Assembly: GCA_964036195.1 (NCBI GenBank)
Contig: OZ038453.1
Location: 4,913,469-4,977,468, forward strand
DNA from: Sphaerolaimus hirsutus
Lineage: Eukaryota; Nematoda; Chromadorea; Monhysterida; Sphaerolaimidae
Direction of reading: 5' to 3'
DNA: 64,000 bases
Below the pieces are notes generated by a model, which did no database searches, was not told the DNA's origin, and saw nothing but the letters and a program-made list of their open reading frames with translations. The position numbers and the translations under genes were made by a program. The first letter of the stretch is position 1. Every line of letters starts with the position of its first letter. Shown here in pieces: positions 1 through 11,900 of the stretch.

Positions 1-348
1 AGGATAAATATTTTTATATATTTTGATTAAAAAGTAAAAAAAATCCCTGGCATTTTTGGAACACTACCCTTAACGCACACAAATTTTTTTAACCGACTAC
101 TGAGCAGTTTTTGCATTGATATGAAAGTTAAACTGTTATTGTTAAACTAGTATTGAAAAAATCGCGAGAAATTTATATTTTTAATTTCAGGAAATATCAA
201 ACGTATTTATTCAAATTTTTGCCAGGATTTTCCTGTAATATTGATTTATATTTATTTGATGTGGGAAAAATTTAACAAATATCTCATTGATTTGCTCATG
301 TATACGCAGCAAAAAATTGACGAAATGAACACGAGCTACAAACCCTGG
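1..348. other. AT-rich intergenic DNA, nothing recognised
   Basis: No splice-flanked coding stretch, RNA gene or repeat end is visible before the foldback element that starts near 349. Confidence 0.5.
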
Positions 349-570
349 GGGGCACTCCCAGACTCTGTAAAATGCCCTGTAAAGTGTCAAATGTCATGCA
401 AAGTGTCAAAGTCATGGAAAATGCCCTGAGAAATAGCAAACAAGTTGCCATTTTACAGGGCATTTTCCATTTTCCATGACATTTGACACTTTGCATGACA
501 TTTGACACTTTGCATGACATTTGACACTTTGCATGACATTTGACACTTAACAGGGTCTGGGACTGGTACC
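349..570. mobile_element. Foldback MITE, 'CCCAGACCCTGTAAA' family
   Basis: The left arm (gcactcccagactctgtaa) and right arm (cagggtctgggactggtacc) are inverted copies. Between them lie tandem short words related to 'aaatgtcatgcaaagtgtc' and its complement, so the whole element can fold into one long hairpin. No coding capacity. The same family recurs about a dozen times in the window (for example 2545-2724, 3341-3471, 12001-12172, 43160-43330, 43512-43673, 46748-47262, 54980-55285). Confidence 0.8.
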
Positions 571-891
571 TGTTGGAGGTGATGTGGCCACGCACACTAC
601 CTCAATAGCCCACCACAAAAATTTGGAAAAACACAAATCTGTATAACACTTTGAGTTTACCAGAATGGATGATTCTTATACTCCAGTCACTTTACACCCT
701 GCACGCGCGGTTCCCGCTGGAAGCGTGCCAACGATTTTTTACACGTGCGATTTCCATAAAAAAAAATTGAAAAAAAGTCATCTCTGTTTTCACGCTAGAC
801 GTTCACTTAATCACAATAATGATTTTTTCACCTTTTATACAAAAATCGCACGCTTTATCATCATTGGCACGCTTCCAACGTGAGACCTAAG

Positions 892-1345
892 TTAGTGCGA
901 TGGCAGAGTATCATGTCCGTCGAGTATACCGCCATCAACATTAGGTAGTTGACAAGCTCCTCATTATGGTAAACTCAAATCCTCAAATCCTGTGTACCAG
1001 TGTGCGCAGCGGCAATGGGCCCCCACACGCTAGTTGACATCAACACCAAATGTCAACTGGTGCCGATCCCGATTCAAAGCTTGCTGACGAAGCGACGAAC
1101 GACGTTCTAACGCGAGCTTTGAATTGGGAACGGAACCAGTTGACATTTTATGTCGATGTCAACTAGCGTGTGTGGGGCCAATACGGTATACTCGACGGTC
1201 CGCCGAGAATGTGCAGAATCCTACCATAATTTAATTAATAAAATTTTGTGAAAAAGCTCGATATTAAAAACTGTAGAAAAATTTTGGTTCATTCGTTATG
1301 GTAGGTTCCCATACTAAGTGTGACGTCCGCCGAGTATGGTTTACC
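892..1345. mobile_element. Nested foldback elements with 'gtcgagtatac' ends and a 'CACACGCTAGTTGACAT' hairpin
   Basis: An inner hairpin at about 1018-1179 has long matching arms (cccacacgctagttgacatc against gatgtcaactagcgtgtgtg). It is bracketed by outer words 'tgtccgtcgagtatac' and 'gtatactcgacggtccgcc'. Relatives of the outer element occur near 21.4-22.1 kb, 45.9-46.1 kb and 50.9-51.1 kb. No ORF of interest. Confidence 0.65.
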
Positions 1346-2544
1346 GGCTATTTCGAATTAAAATAAAAAATATTACCACATGAAAGGCTGAGCGATATAC
1401 CACTGGGCACTCAACACTTTTCAAAAGTTCCACATTTTTTACTTTCACATTTTCGGAATGCACAAGTTGTAGTTTGTAGTCCTTTATTTTATACAACCAC
1501 CCAAATTTTATATTCATTGTCTCAATAATTCTCAAACAACCAATGTGCAAAAAACTCTCAGGTAGCAAAGAAAACTTTTTTAGCCATGATTACAAAATTT
1601 CAAGTGTCCGACTAAAAAAATTTGGTGCAAAAAACGTAAAAAATAGAATTTTTGATGAATACGCTCGAAATTTACCAAAAAGCTCCAGTTTCAAGGTTCC
1701 AAAAAGTCCAAGATATATAAAAAAGAAACAAAAACCATGGAACCAGGTTTCAAATCAAGAAAAAATGTAGCATATTATGTTATCACATTCTCTCATGGCA
1801 ATTTTGTCACATAAAATGTACCAAGATCTCACATCAGCATTTTATTTACATAAATATGTGTAAACTGGTTAAATGAACAAAAGAAAAAAGTCTGAAATTT
1901 TCTTTAATACTGTCACCAGAATTTTTTTTGAAGAAGAAACCCTTGCAAGCAACAATCACCAAATGAGGTAAAATATATTAATATTTTGCTCGTAACTTAT
2001 AAAAACATTATGTGCTACCAAAAAGCAGTGCAGTGATTAATAATACTTGCAGAAAAAAATTATTCACCCACATTTATAGAGGCATAATAAATGCCCAAAA
2101 CAGAGGAAATAACACTTGCCAGGGCCGTATCCAGGGGGGGCGGGGGGGGGGGGGCTGCAGCCCCCCCCCCTTCCCGGGGCGAGACAAGAAAGTGACCGGA
2201 AAATGCGACTTTTTAAACGTCAGCGTAAAAAATTTTGCGCGCAAGCGCGCATTCTCCCCCGACATAAGGTCTTATCATCAGATTTGCTTAATGTGGTCGC
2301 AAATCGTCATAATTCCACTCAATGTCGTGCTTTTTGCTGTTTTGTATGTATATTTACATTCATATACAGCATTCCATGGGCTGGCGCCATGGCGTGGCGT
2401 CTACTAATGGCGTCAGCGCCATGGCGCCATTCCGCCACTGTGTAGCTAAAATTTTAGGGGGGGGGCCGCCGGCCTCCGTAAACAAGCAGCCCCCCCCGCT
2501 CAAAAATCCTGGATACGTCCCTGACCCTTGCACAGTTGAAGTGC

Positions 2545-2724
2545 TGGGGCCGTCCCAAGCTCTGTAAAGTGTAAAGTGTCAAATGTAAAGTCAAATGCAA
2601 AGTAAAGTGTCAATCAAGACAAAAAAAGAAAAGAATTTATTACTGAACTTTGCATGATAATTGACAGTTTACTTTGCATTTGACTTTACATTTGACACTT
2701 TACAGGGCGTGGGACTGCCGCCAG
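2545..2724. mobile_element. Foldback MITE just downstream of the SH3BP5-like stop codon
   Basis: The arms 'gtcccaagctctgtaaag' and 'acagggcgtgggactgcc' are inverted copies filled with 'tgtcaaatgtaaag' words. Its loop carries, on the minus strand, an AATAAA (2636-2641) about 170 nt past the stop codon of the SH3BP5-like gene. The element could therefore supply that gene's poly(A) signal. Confidence 0.7.
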
Positions 2725-2811
2725 TTCTTCACAATGAACAATCCATCATTTTACATCTCACAAGTAAAAAGTACTATTCCGAACAAAACAATACAACTTT
2801 CATCAAACCAT

Positions 2812-2946
2812 TCACTCAGTGGGCGGAGCCACGGTGCTCGATCCCGTTTGGTCACAAGCCAATTCGGACTGTTGCGTTTCGTCATCGATTTCGGTCACGA
2901 GAGTACGCGCGCGCGTTTTCGCTCTCTCAGCCAGTTGATCGATTTC
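2812..2946 (-). CDS. SH3BP5: SH3BP5-like last exon
   Basis: The acceptor TTATTTTCAG in phase 0 joins the 'REMIQ' end of the previous exon to 'EIDQLAERAKTR'. 44 codons precede a TGA at 2812-2814. An AATAAA on the minus strand lies at 2636-2641. Confidence 0.6.
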   Translation of the reverse strand, partial: EIDQLAERAKTRARTLVTEIDDETQQSELACDQTGSSTVAPPTE

Positions 2947-5900
2947 CTGAAAATAAAGGATCTGAATTTTGAATGATAAATAAGAATGCAGTGTTTTTAG
3001 ACATTTTAACAAATCAATGCGTTTTACTATATTGAAAGTGAAAGATTAAAAGTGAAAAATAACTGATTTATGCTGATAAATGTCAATGGAAGCTTCTGTT
3101 GTGCATTTCTCTGAATTTGCAACTATGACTAGCATGTTAAGATTTTTTGTTGTGAAAAATTAGCAGAATCCCCAAATCATTACCGTTTTTGCCAAAATAA
3201 CAATCCCGGAAATTCTAAATACTATCCCAATCCCCAAATGTCAATCCTGATCGAACCCGCAGAAAAATTTCAATATAGTTTTGACTTTTTTGAATTCTGA
3301 TCACAAAAACACTCTCAAAATACACTGGGTCAAATCGCCCCTGGTGCCAGTCCCAAACCCAGTAAAATGTCAAATGTGATGCAAAGTTTCAAAAGTCACG
3401 TAAATTGCCCGGTAAAATGGCAACTCGTCATTTTCCATAACATTTTTACAGGGTCTGGGACTGGCACTTGGACGAAACGACACAGGTCCAAAAAAGAACC
3501 CACCTGAATCATTTCCCTATGGCTCCTAATCATGCCAACTAATTGTTCATCGGCCATACTACTAACGCCAGAACTCGCGACCGATTTTCTATCGCCAGAA
3601 GTAGATGAATGCAGCGAGAAATTTGATTGGGAATTTGCGCTTGGGGAACCGGTCATTTGGGCTTGTTGCGTTTCGTCACAGGGTGTATTCGTCACGGAGC
3701 AGTTGGTCACGGCTGGAAATGGGTAATTGAACTGTTTAGGTATGTAGTTTTGGAGGAAAAATGTCACCAAGAGACAAGTACCGAATCGGGAAGAAGTAAA
3801 AAGAAGGAAAAAATAAATGTCTGAAATGAGGCCGTGAATAAAATCCAATGATCAGAAAAGTTACTTGCCGGTTCATCAACCTAATGTAAAAGGCCATAAC
3901 TTTTAAAAAACAGATTTGGCAACTTTCCAAAAAAGAGAAGTCGAAACCTACGCGAACTGTTTTTCTGCTCCACATCATTATAATCCTCGGATTTCACAGC
4001 GGCAGGATTAGTGCGATATGTTAAATCGAGGTGATCGGGTGAGAAACTGCGAAAATTGAAAATGGATTTTTACAAATTGGAGAAAAATATTCTACATAAA
4101 AAACTAATTACCGTATTACCGCGAAATACCCCCAGGGGGTTTATTTTTTCGCCAGCAAAATTTGAGGGGGGATAATTCGAGGGGGGTTTATTCGAGGGGG
4201 GGTCTATTATTCCGCCAGAAATTATCGGAAATTCCCAATACGCATACGTAGAAAAATCGAACAATCACATAGATTTATGTGTGTTTATAGGCATATATTA
4301 CTGTATATACACAAAAACCCTTCCCTAACGTCACTTAATCATCAGTTTTAACGTGTGTTCTGCATTGTACAGATCACAAACTGCGGTATTTGTCATGTAC
4401 GTTCACCTTACACTCAATTTTAGGGGGGGGTATTTCGAGGGGGGTTATTATTTCCTCAGCCGAAATTTAGGGGGGGGTATTTCGAGGGGGGGTTAGTTCA
4501 AGGGGGGGGGATAATTCGAGGTAATACGGTATTATTAAAAAAACATACGCAAAAACGTTAACATCAGTTGCATTTTTCGCGTGCCGGCCAGCTAATGCAG
4601 CGTACAATCTGAAAAAGATGTTTATGTTTATAGTTTTTTGTCAATGAAACGTGATACACCGGACATTGTTTAACGTTAATATCATTTTTCGGTAACTGGT
4701 AGTATTCAGTGTTTGGAAAAGTGATGTGTTCTATGTGATTAGGATACATGAAATGAGGTTGATATTTGATAGCGAAATTCTTGGGCTCCTTATGCTATGC
4801 TGTAAAGTGCATGTCAAGTGACAACTTCAAAATATACATCAAATATTATTCCATGAAATCAAATCTTTACAACAAAAAAAACAAGTGACAAGTGAAATCG
4901 TACATATCCTGGAAACGGTAGGCTGAAAGTTTGAAAATCTGGAATCCGTCACTTTAATAAAGAGATTGAACACAGTTGGCAGCCCCGCCCGCCTCAAAGT
5001 GTAAAATGTCATACAAATTCGTCCCCCGATAAAATCGTACCCCTTTAATCTAATTAACACTTTACATGGTATTTTCCACTTTACTTTACACTTTGTACAT
5101 GGGACTGCACCCCGCCCTACAAAAACACCCTAAGCAAACCTTTCGCTAAAATGTCCCCCTTCACTTTTGCCCCTTTCCCCGGACAAAATTCGCATAGCGG
5201 CAGCGTCCGGACTCAAAGGGCTACCGTCGCTGGAATTTTTGGCACACTGCCCATTTTGCAATAAATCATCCAAATCCAGTCCAATTTCATTCAAATTCAA
5301 TCCGATCGTCACACTTTCAGATAGGGATCGTTTTCGGGATAAATTCGCCTTTAGCATCGGGTGTCTCGGTACTTTTGGAACGGCATTTTGGGCAATTTCC
5401 GGGCATTCTTCAGAATTCAAGGATGGGGGACTGTCGGGGATGCAATTTGAACTTGACGCCCGTCTCATGTGCCCTCGTTTGTTCGATGCCTTTGGTGGGG
5501 GGGGGATTATTTGAGAATTAATCTGCTGATAGAAAAAATAGAATTAAAATTAACAAATTAAGAAAATAGATTAGCGACGTCAACTAGTTGACAGTAGGGT
5601 TGGAAAAAAATAATTTTTTTGTGAACGCCTGGATTTAAAAAATATATCAATTTTTAAAAAAATTTGATTTTTTAAAAATTAAAATCAGATTTTTTTTTAA
5701 ATCACCCAAAATGGGGGTATAGAGAAAAATATGTGTATGTTAAGTGTCAGACAATGTATTGTTATGTCTATTGTGGTTGGTGATGGAAAAGCGCCAGAAA
5801 AAATGGCGCCAGGCGCCAAGGGCGCCATGGCGCCATTCGGAAAGTGGGCGCCAAGCGCCAAGGGCGCCACGGAAAGAGGGCGCCAAGCGCCAAGGGCGCC

Positions 5901-8900
5901 ATTTGGAAAATTGGGCGCCAGGCGCCAAGGGCGCCAGGATAAAAAAGTGCCTACAACACCATGCGTGTGCTAAAAATGTTCCTACAGCACCATTGTACGC
6001 GCATTCACTTCTTAATTCGCGTTCTCCAGGATGTAATGAACAAAAACAAGGCTAGCAACAAAAAATTTTTGAATAAAATCCACATGACGAATTCAAACGC
6101 AATGGAAATTGTCATTTGACAACAATCCATTCATTACAAATAGACCTTTCCAAACAATGTTTCCTAATTGCAACGATTTAAATCCGTTTATTTATGATTT
6201 TGCAAGTTAACGATCCATCATTCTTGTCTTCTGATCCGTCAGACAGATCTGATGAACCGTTGGACGAAAGATTTCCACCCACTCACACTACTCCGTCCAT
6301 TTTTTTCTGGCGAAATTAGATCATCCACGGATGCGTGTTTCTGTTCTTTTTCGTTTACACAGCACTCACCGTGAAACCCTGCTGGCGCTTTTTTGGCGCC
6401 CTTCTAGAGCAGGGCGCCAGGCGCCAAGGGCGGCACGGAAAAAGGGCGCCAAACGCCAAGGGCGCCATGGCGCCTTTCAGAATGTGGGCGCCAGGCGCCA
6501 AGGGCGCCACAGAAAAAGGGCGCCAAGTGCCAATGGCGCCATGGCGCGGCGCCCTTTGGCGCCCTCAAATGGCGCCAGCGCCATGGCGCCATTCCATCAC
6601 TAATTGTGGTCATATTATGACTGTAGAGTCATGGGATAGCATTATAAGCAGTGATTTATTTCAAAAATATCCATTTTACGTCGAATTATTACATATATCG
6701 CCTTTTGTCAAACGTTTGTGACTTCAAGTGCAGTTCAGCATGGAGTAGTGCTTAAATAAGGTTGTAAGAGAAGGCTAATACATTGACAGTGATGCTACAC
6801 ACTGTAGAAGTATGTGGGAGCACATTGGCTGGATATTATATACTACACTAGCATATCACGGCTTATTATTACACCGTAGCATGAATAAATGCAATCTTTT
6901 ACACTGAAAATGCCCCAAAACCCATGAAAACACCACCAATGGTAATTGTGTTGGAAATTGCGCGCTTGCGCGCCCAATATTGCAAAATACCTAGTGCAAG
7001 TCTACCAGAAATTTTTCATTTTGATTTTTTTAAATTAAAATCAGTTTCCACCCTGTGATTAAAAAAAATCAGATTTAAAAACAATCAGTTAAAAAAATCA
7101 AGTGCCAACCCTAGTTGACAGTCACACCAGCCGCCAACTGGGCAGAAATGTTGAATTTCCATTCAAATTTAAGTTGATGGGTTTGGAACGATGAACGAAC
7201 AAAGGTATTGGGTGGGTAAAATAAATGAAAACTGTAATTAAATCTACGAAATATAAAAGGCCGCCACAGCAGAAATAAATTTATAAATTCACATGTCAAG
7301 GAAAATTATTTTTAAACTCACTTTTCCCTTATTTTCCCTCTGCGATTCTTTCCTTTCCAAATGAATTCTTTCAGAAATATGCTCCAAATTTCGCAGACTC
7401 TGAGTATAATCAGCCTTTTTCTGTTTAATCTCCCGTTCCAATCTCAAAATGGCCGCTTTTTGTTCTTCCAGAATTCTGGTAAATTCCAGTCGAGCGTCGA
7501 AATAAGGGCGTGATTTTTTGATTGCCCTGAGAATTTTTTTGATTTATGAGACACGCGTCGATAAGTGACACGATACGTTGTGAAAATGTGACAAGTAAAT
7601 TATTAAACTAGTAAAATGACAATAAAATTTATAAAAAAACAACAAAAAACACTCGATTTGCTTCTGGCTCGACCTAAATTTCCCCGCACCTTTCCATTTG
7701 CGGTTTTATTTTGCCGGGGATATGGATTTTCCAAAGTTTAGGGTGCCGCTATCGATAAAATTCCGATATCGAAAGATTGTATTTTATATTGATTTTTTGT
7801 CATATGTCCATATTTTATTTAGATTCAAATGTATATCGCTTGCATTTCGATGATCGAAGCTTTTTCGCTGCATTTCGAAGATCGAATTTTCACATTTTTA
7901 TATAAAAATTTTTCAAAAATTTGACTGCACAATACATCTGTTTGGCTCAGTGCCAACTTTGCCTTCACATTTTAGTTTACTATGTAAAGGCCTGTGCGCT
8001 TTACTGCATTGTTTCATCCCACACATTTGTATAGTAAAAAGCCACTCAAATTTACCAACCCTCACACCCAAATACCCCCCCCCCAAAAAAAAAAATACCT
8101 CGAACATTCCCTCTCCAAAACGTGCACTTTTTCATTGGCATCAGCCAATGATGCACTAATAATTCTATGCCTTTCAGCCATTTCCATTCTTTCCCTTTCC
8201 GCTTCATTAACTCTTTGAATGTGATGATTTAGAACTTCTAAACATGCGGGGTCAATTGTGGGGGAGCCTTTTTGACGGACTAAAGAGTCTTGGGTTAAGG
8301 CCACCTGGGGGTTTGGGGGGTTTTTTGAGGGTGGGGGTGTAGAAGGGGGTTTATCAGCAAATTTTCAGCTATCAAAAAAAATTTTTGCTTACTGTCCCCT
8401 CCTCCCCTCCTCAATCAATGTAAAGCAAATTTTGAGCGATTTTGTCCAGATTTTAACCGAAAATCGCTGATATTTTGTATAATTTGCTGCATGCGACTCA
8501 GGGGTAGGAAAGGGGGGGTTACCCCTCCCCCCAAACCGCCCAGCTATCTATCTATCCCGGAGGCCGCTCAGCTATCTATCTATCTCGGAGGCAAAATTTT
8601 TGGCTACTATCCCCTAAAGCCCCCCCCCCCCCCCAATCGGCCAGCTATCTATCTATCTGGAGCGATTTTTGAGATACTATACCCCAATTTTCGCTCAAAA
8701 TCGCATTTTTCATACCTAAATATAGATCGTAATCTCCAAAATCACTAATTCATGCCTCTAACTGCCTATTTTTATGTCCTTATATACCCATTTTTAGCCA
8801 CTTTTCACCTACTTTTAGCGATTTCTTCTTTTCTTCCCTTCTTTGCCTATATATTGAACCCCCGCGAACCCCCCCCCCCCAGAAAAATTTTAAGCTATCT

Positions 8901-11900
8901 ATCCCTCCGGAGGAGCGATTTGCTATATATCCAACCCCCCGGAGGGTCGAAATCTAGAATATCCCTGATGCGACTTCTCGATAATCTTTGAAAACATATG
9001 CCGATTTTGTCGAAAAGATTTGTCGATACGTAAGTACCCATTCCGCAAGTGCAGTGGAATAAAAAAACGATTTCCAAGCGATAAAAAGTAGACTTTCAAA
9101 TATCCCTTTCACTTACCAGCTATAAATTTACTTTCTGTTCAACTTTTTACTTATCACTTCAAAATGTCGTTTTTTCACGTCTTCACCTGCTGAATTGACC
9201 ACAGAACCAAAAATCCTCCCAAAACAAAAAAAACAACATCATAAAAAACCTGTTGTTTTGCAACTTGGTGCATGCTAACTGCGCGTTCAAAGCCAATGGC
9301 TGCGGCCTGCCCGGCCTCGGCGACGTGTCGCGCCTGGACAATTGGTGGAAATTTGAAACGAGTGAGACTGTTACCTGGGGCCAGTCCCAATTCGTGGCAT
9401 TGGAAGGTTAAATGGGTCACATTTCATTTGTCAATGTAACATGTGGCATGTGTAATGCATGATAAAATAGACGGAGATTGTTACTTAGATTCGCCTGGGA
9501 CAACAATTGTAGCCAGGGGTCTCCAGGATTTTGGCCCTCGCGGGGGCTGGATAGATAGCAAATCGCTCCTCCGGAGGGATAGATAGCTGAAAAAATTTTC
9601 TGGGGGGGGGGGCTTGGGGGGGGGCTGGCGGGGGCACAATATGTAGGCTTTTTCAAGGTTAAGAAGGCAGAAAGGGGGAAAAAATCGCTAAGAATCAGTT
9701 AAAAGTGGCCAAAAGTAGGTATAAAATGGCTAAAAATAGGTATATAACCCTGTATATAGCCGGAAAGCATGATTTTGAAGGTGAAAAACTATAAAAAGGT
9801 GCGAAAATTGGTGATTTTGAGCAAAAATTGTGGCAAAATTTCTCAAAAACCACTCCAGATAGATAGATAGCTGAGCGATTTGGGGGGGTTCTTTGGGGGT
9901 AGTAGCCAAAAATTTTGCCTCGGGATAGACAGATAGCTGAGCGGCCTCCGGGATAGATAGATAGCTGACCGATTTGGGGGAGGGGGCAGCCCCCCCCCAG
10001 CCACCCCCCTTAGGAGACCCCTGATTGTAGCCGTACGATAAATAATTGCAAAAATGAGTTCAGTAGCGCAAACCGAACAAATCGCAATTTTTCTAAAATG
10101 AGGTTTCAAAAGCATTAAACCAGAACTAAGGAAACAGCTAAGCCAGTCCCCAATTCATGATGTGAACAAGTGATAAGAGAACTCATAAATAGTTAAGTAA
10201 ATAAAATAAAAAATAAGTAAATTTTAGATGGAAAATAGCTTTCAACCGACTTACCACCTAAAACATTTGACTTCCATCATAACATCATAATATCATTATA
10301 TCATATCAATAACATCTATAAATACATCTTACTTATCAATTTTCTTGTCACTTGCCCAGTACTACATGGGCCAGTTCCGCAAATTGAGAAGTAAAATGGC
10401 AAATGCGAAGTGAATTGAGAAGGAAATTGGCAAAAGCGAAGGGGAATCACTTTTTATTTTTACTCGCTTTTGCCAATTTACTTGCCATTTCACTTCGCCT
10501 TTGCCAATTTTCATCTCAATTCACTTCGCCAGGGGTCTCCAGGATTTTGGCCCTCGCGGGGGCTGGATAGATAGCAAATCGCTCCTCCGGAGGGATAGAT
10601 AGCTGAAAAAAATTTCTGGGGGGGGGGGGGGCTTGGAGGGGGGCTCGCGGGGGCCAAATATAGAGGTTTTTTCAGTGCATAGAAGGCAAAAAGGGGAAAA
10701 AATGGCTAAAAATAGGTATATAAACATGTACATAGGCGAAAGCCGCGATTTTGAAGCTGAAAAACTATAAAATGGTATGAAAATTAGGGATTTTGAGCGA
10801 AAATTGGGACGAAATTTCTCAAAAATCGCTCCAGATAGGTAGGTAGCTGAGCGATTTGGGGGGGGGGGGGGCTAAGGGGGTAGTAGCCAAAAATTTTGCC
10901 TCGGGATAGATAGACAGCTGAGCGGCCTCCGGGATAGATAGATAGCTGACGGATTTAGGGGGGGCAGCCCCCCCCCCCCAGCCCCCCCCCCCCCCTAGGA
11001 GACCCCTGCACTTCGCATTTGCCACTTTACTTCTCACTTCTCAATTTGCGGAACTGGCACCAGGACTTTATAAAACTTTGTTAAATGAAAAAAACTCGCC
11101 TGCAACCTCGCTTCATAATACGGTCGACTTTTCGCTATACATTGGCCCAATTTTTTGCGCAATTGTTCCAATTTGTGTCCCCATTTCGACTGAGTTTCTC
11201 GAAATTCCGCCCGACCGCTATCTAGCGAACATTCCAGGCGATTTATTACATCTGAATGTGTAGTGAGTCATTTTTGAGTGTAACGTAAAACGTTGGTAAA
11301 ACGTAGTAACGTTTGTGTGAAAGGTAAAAAACGGTATTTTCCCCAATTCAGCAACGTAAAATAGCAAGGCCTAAATATTATTTGTCATCCCAAAGTATTC
11401 ACCGAGAAATTTTAACTAAAATCAAAAATGGATGCAGTGTGAATGAAACCGATCATTTTGTGTAACATAGTTTTAAAGGAAATTAAAGTATAAGGAATGA
11501 CCAAAACACATGGGATGTATATTTTAGCCAATTCCGCACTTCTGTAGTTAGTGAAACGCAAAAAAATATACAAATCAAAAGTCGATTGACAAAAAAATCC
11601 AATGGCTAGATAAACGTCTGCATCAAGTTACCGCAGTGAAATTTCTAACATCTATCTGAAACTCATACCCCTCCCAGATACTCGCCACAAAGTGAAATCG
11701 GGTTCTAAAAATTGGCAGAGTGCCAAAACCAAAAAATGCCAAAACAAACCAGTGGCGATATTCAATTTCTCGAGTTCCTCGTGAACGCGATTTAAATCGT
11801 CCCTAGTCAATGGCGGCTGGCCGCTATCGTCCGAATAACACGAATCTTTAACTTGACATTGATTTTCAGTTTGCGGAATTTTCTGGCTAGTTGACGGCCC

